Of a stretch of 7,836 bases of DNA, positions 6,562 through 7,836 are shown in pieces. The notes beneath the pieces are model-generated. The model worked only from the letters and a program-made list of their open reading frames with translations. It did no database searches and was not told the origin of the DNA. A program made the translations under genes and the position numbers. Origin of the DNA: Verrucomicrobiota bacterium (GTDB lineage Bacteria > Verrucomicrobiota > Verrucomicrobiia > Verrucomicrobiales > DEV007); NCBI GenBank assembly GCA_027618625.1, contig JAQCER010000119.1, positions 1-7,836 of the forward strand, given 5' to 3'. Numbering within the stretch: the stretch's first letter is position 1; each line of letters begins with the position of its first letter.

Positions 6562-7149
6562 ATGGACTCCCATGATTCTACACGTTCAACATTGCCCCCT
6601 CAGATGCCGCTTGCTGGCCAGACTGTCTGGCATCGGGTAGTCGGAGTTATTTGCATCGTCTTCGGGGGAGGTGCTGTGCTCGCATCGACGCTTGGTCAAC
6701 AGACAATGGCGAAATTTTCGCAACTGCAGATGAAAAATGCGGGAATGGATGGCGATGCCTACCAGGCACTCATGACCCAATGGTCCGGAAAATTGATGAT
6801 GTTGGGAGTTGGAGCTGCGGTCGTCGCGTTGATTCTTGCGGTCGGTGGACTCCTTCTCCTGCTGAAAAAACGCAAATCTGCGGTGGCTCTCAAAACATGG
6901 GCTGGACTGAGGATCGCGTTCTTACTGGTGACGATTCCGATCCAGGCTGGGTTTCAGAAAGCAATGGATGAGCTACACTTTGCTGGGGCGCTGGCGGGCG
7001 AAGGAGCAGAATTCGCCGCCTCCGCAGGCAGGATATGGATCGTCATCGCGATCGCTGCAGGCGTTCTCTGGGGCATGCTCCTTCCCACATTCATCCTTGT
7101 CTGGTTCTCCCGCAGGAAAATCAGGGAACAAGTCGCCTTCTGGGATTAG
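6562..7149 (+). CDS. Four-helix inner-membrane protein, unknown function
   Basis: 195 residues from ATG 6562. The open frame reaches back to 6433, but the extra residues are Cys/Ser/Pro-rich and unlike the rest, so the later ATG is preferred. Four hydrophobic helices are visible: about 24-44, 78-101 (followed by LKKRKS), 112-132 and 157-182 (followed by SRRKIRE). The basic residues after helices 2 and 4 place both termini and the 101-111 loop in the cytoplasm. The loop between helices 1 and 2 (about 45-77, polar, Met/Gln-rich) and the loop between 3 and 4 (about 133-156, acidic, Ala-rich) would face the periplasm. There are no conserved charged residues inside helices that would suggest a transporter or enzyme. 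The ending WFSRRKIREQVAFWD resembles small hypothetical membrane proteins of Verrucomicrobiota, but I cannot name a family. No operon partner is seen. Confidence 0.82.
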   Translation: MDSHDSTRSTLPPQMPLAGQTVWHRVVGVICIVFGGGAVLASTLGQQTMAKFSQLQMKNAGMDGDAYQALMTQWSGKLMMLGVGAAVVALILAVGGLLLLLKKRKSAVALKTWAGLRIAFLLVTIPIQAGFQKAMDELHFAGALAGEGAEFAASAGRIWIVIAIAAGVLWGMLLPTFILVWFSRRKIREQVAFWD

Positions 7150-7173
7150 TCCCTGCAAGACAAGGCAACGACG

Positions 7174-7191
7174 GGCGGAAGCCGCTCCGCC
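7174..7191. repeat. Perfect 6-bp G+C-rich inverted repeat
   Basis: GGCGGA (7174-7179), loop AGCCGC, TCCGCC (7186-7191), 24 bases after the stop of the membrane-protein gene. It is well placed to act as a 3'-end stabiliser or a terminator without T-tract, and resembles REP-like palindromes. Only one copy is seen in this window, although related GGCGGACTC/GAGTCCGCC arms follow. Confidence 0.4.
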
Positions 7192-7219
7192 GCAGACCTG
7201 TGCTGCTGACGCCGGATCG

Positions 7220-7306
7220 GAGTCCGCCCCTCCTTGGTCGGGTCATTTTGATGTCGTTCCTCTCACTATCGAGAATCTCGGCGAATTCCCGAAGGACGGC
7301 GGACTC
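7220..7306. repeat. 9-bp inverted repeat flanking 69 bases
   Basis: GAGTCCGCC (7220-7228) and GGCGGACTC (7298-7306) are exact reverse complements. The enclosed 69 bases carry no open frame of note. Together with 7174-7191 this makes the stretch 7150-7327, which has no supported gene, rich in GGCGGA/TCCGCC arms, as expected of dispersed intergenic palindromes or a decayed small mobile element. No target-site duplication was recognised. Confidence 0.35.
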
Positions 7307-7327
7307 TAAGAGCGAATTTTCCTGTCC

Positions 7328-7356
7328 CTGACGACAGAGGATAAAACCTGTATAAT
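7328..7356 (+). promoter_or_regulatory. Sigma70-like promoter with perfect -10
   Basis: CTGACG (7328-7333, four of six -35 matches) is separated by exactly 17 bases from TATAAT (7351-7356, a perfect -10). Transcription would begin near 7363. It points toward the partial gene at the right edge and lies at the start of an A+T-rich stretch (about 7340-7455) that contrasts with the G+C-rich DNA around it. Confidence 0.5.
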
Positions 7357-7367
7357 AAATGGGTTAT

Positions 7368-7384
7368 GCATGAATCCTTCATGC
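7368..7384. promoter_or_regulatory. Perfect dyad just downstream of the promoter
   Basis: GCATGAA (7368-7374), TCC, TTCATGC (7378-7384): a perfect 7-bp dyad with a 3-base centre. It sits at about +5 to +22 from the start predicted from TATAAT 7351-7356. That position suits a repressor operator or a 5'-end hairpin in the RNA. An ATG at 7366 opens a 20-codon frame through the dyad, ending at a TAA at 7426-7428; I do not call it as a gene. Confidence 0.4.
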
Positions 7385-7422
7385 TCGAATGGACAAAGGC
7401 GTTCCAAGATGTGAAAATAATA

Positions 7423-7451
7423 TTGTAATTTGGTCGCAAAAAAATTATAAA
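7423..7451 (+). promoter_or_regulatory. Second sigma70-like promoter candidate
   Basis: TTGTAA (7423-7428, four of six) and TATAAA (7446-7451, five of six) are 17 bases apart. The predicted start is near 7458, upstream of the open frame that leads into the right-edge gene. Because the stretch is A+T-rich, chance matches are more likely than for the 7328-7356 candidate. Confidence 0.35.
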
Positions 7452-7610
7452 TTCTAGACGCTTTGACTACACAAGACATTACCGGCAATCGGTAGAACAG
7501 AGGATTGCGTTGGATTAACTGGCGCAGCCTCCTTCTTCGTCACCGTGGGAATCGTTTCCACAGTCATTTCCCATTTTTCGGAGGGCGAAACGCGAGCGAT
7601 CGAACCGGTG

Positions 7611-7836
7611 ATGAGTGAGGTCCAGCTGTGGACAGAGCTGGCGAAACCCGACAGTGACCTGCAAAAACTCGTGAATGAGATCGAAGGCAGCGTTTCGATC
7701 GGCGACCCACAGCCCTTCACTGAAGCGACAGACCATGAGTCAATCTTTGCCCGGGCAACCAGCGGCGTGGCACCTGGGGGGCATTCCGATCGGATCAAGT
7801 CAATGTTTCGCCGCGGCACTTTCGCGGCTAAAGTAA
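7611..7836 (+). CDS. Partial gene running off the right edge, unknown
   Basis: Open to the window end, so 3'-incomplete: 75 codons from ATG 7611. Codon use is like that of the real genes (mostly G or C in third position, few rare codons), unlike the opposite strand. The protein begins MSEVQLWTELAKPDSDLQ and continues through an acidic helix (KLVNEIEGSVSIGDP) to SDRIKSMFRRGTFAAKV; no family recognised. The same frame is open upstream back to a TGA at 7464-7466 and there encodes a hydrophobic stretch (AASFFVTVGIVSTVIS) that could be a membrane anchor. That version would need GTG 7545 or a non-standard start, since no ATG precedes 7611. The start is therefore uncertain. It lies downstream of the two promoter candidates and the dyad, leaving a 5' leader of 150-250 bases if they are used. 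Confidence 0.6.
   Translation, partial: MSEVQLWTELAKPDSDLQKLVNEIEGSVSIGDPQPFTEATDHESIFARATSGVAPGGHSDRIKSMFRRGTFAAKV

Noticed and set aside
6292..6573. Minus-strand open frame of 93 codons in the gene-poor region
   Set aside because: Arg/Ala-rich with no family features, overlaps the start of the membrane-protein gene, and lacks a ribosome binding site.
7366..7428. 20-codon open frame inside the promoter/dyad region, considered as a leader peptide
   Set aside because: No Shine-Dalgarno, no run of regulatory codons and no attenuator follow it.
7454..7819. Minus-strand open frame of 121 codons
   Set aside because: The plus strand here has a better coding pattern in a frame that leaves the window; this frame reads as its antisense shadow.

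Overview
The window (about 57% G+C by eye, mostly bacterial-style genes on both strands) looks like a chromosomal segment of a Verrucomicrobiota bacterium, probably of the Verrucomicrobiales type. This rests on the style of the proteins: a secreted PQQ-like beta-propeller protein opening with a WPWWRGP motif, an Uma2-family gene, start codons mostly without Shine-Dalgarno sequences, and small lineage-specific membrane proteins. The assignment is inference; no rRNA or other taxonomic marker is present.

Layout, left to right. A small single-pass membrane protein with a pseudopilin-like soluble part (44-424, +) ends in an intrinsic terminator. Next is a very compact class B penicillin-binding protein (552-1781, +) with all three transpeptidase motifs but almost no N-terminal pedestal domain. 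A 398-base gap with a short degenerate GCGAAG-type repeat separates it from two genes on the minus strand: ruvA (3573-4190) and, 79 bases downstream of it, a 437-residue protein that resembles circularly permuted ATP-grasp ligases (2180-3493). Diverging from ruvA is a secreted beta-propeller protein (4299-5573, +). It converges on an Uma2-family PD-(D/E)XK nuclease-like gene (5607-6185, -) broken by one in-frame TAA next to its active-site motif. A gene-poor stretch follows, then a four-helix membrane protein of unknown function (6562-7149, +), a G+C-rich stretch with inverted repeats, and an A+T-rich stretch with two sigma70-like promoter candidates and a perfect 7-bp dyad. The last gene (from about 7611, +) runs off the right edge and is not recognised.

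The genes do not form one pathway. The only likely operon is ruvA with the ATP-grasp-like gene. The rest is a mix of housekeeping (RuvA), cell-envelope (PBP, propeller, membrane proteins) and accessory (Uma2 remnant) genes. I see no CRISPR array, tRNA, rRNA, transposase or phage gene, and no convincing new multi-gene defence system. The best leads are the miniature PBP, the ATP-grasp-like neighbour of ruvA, the single-stop Uma2 pseudogene, and the promoter/dyad region before the right-edge partial gene.
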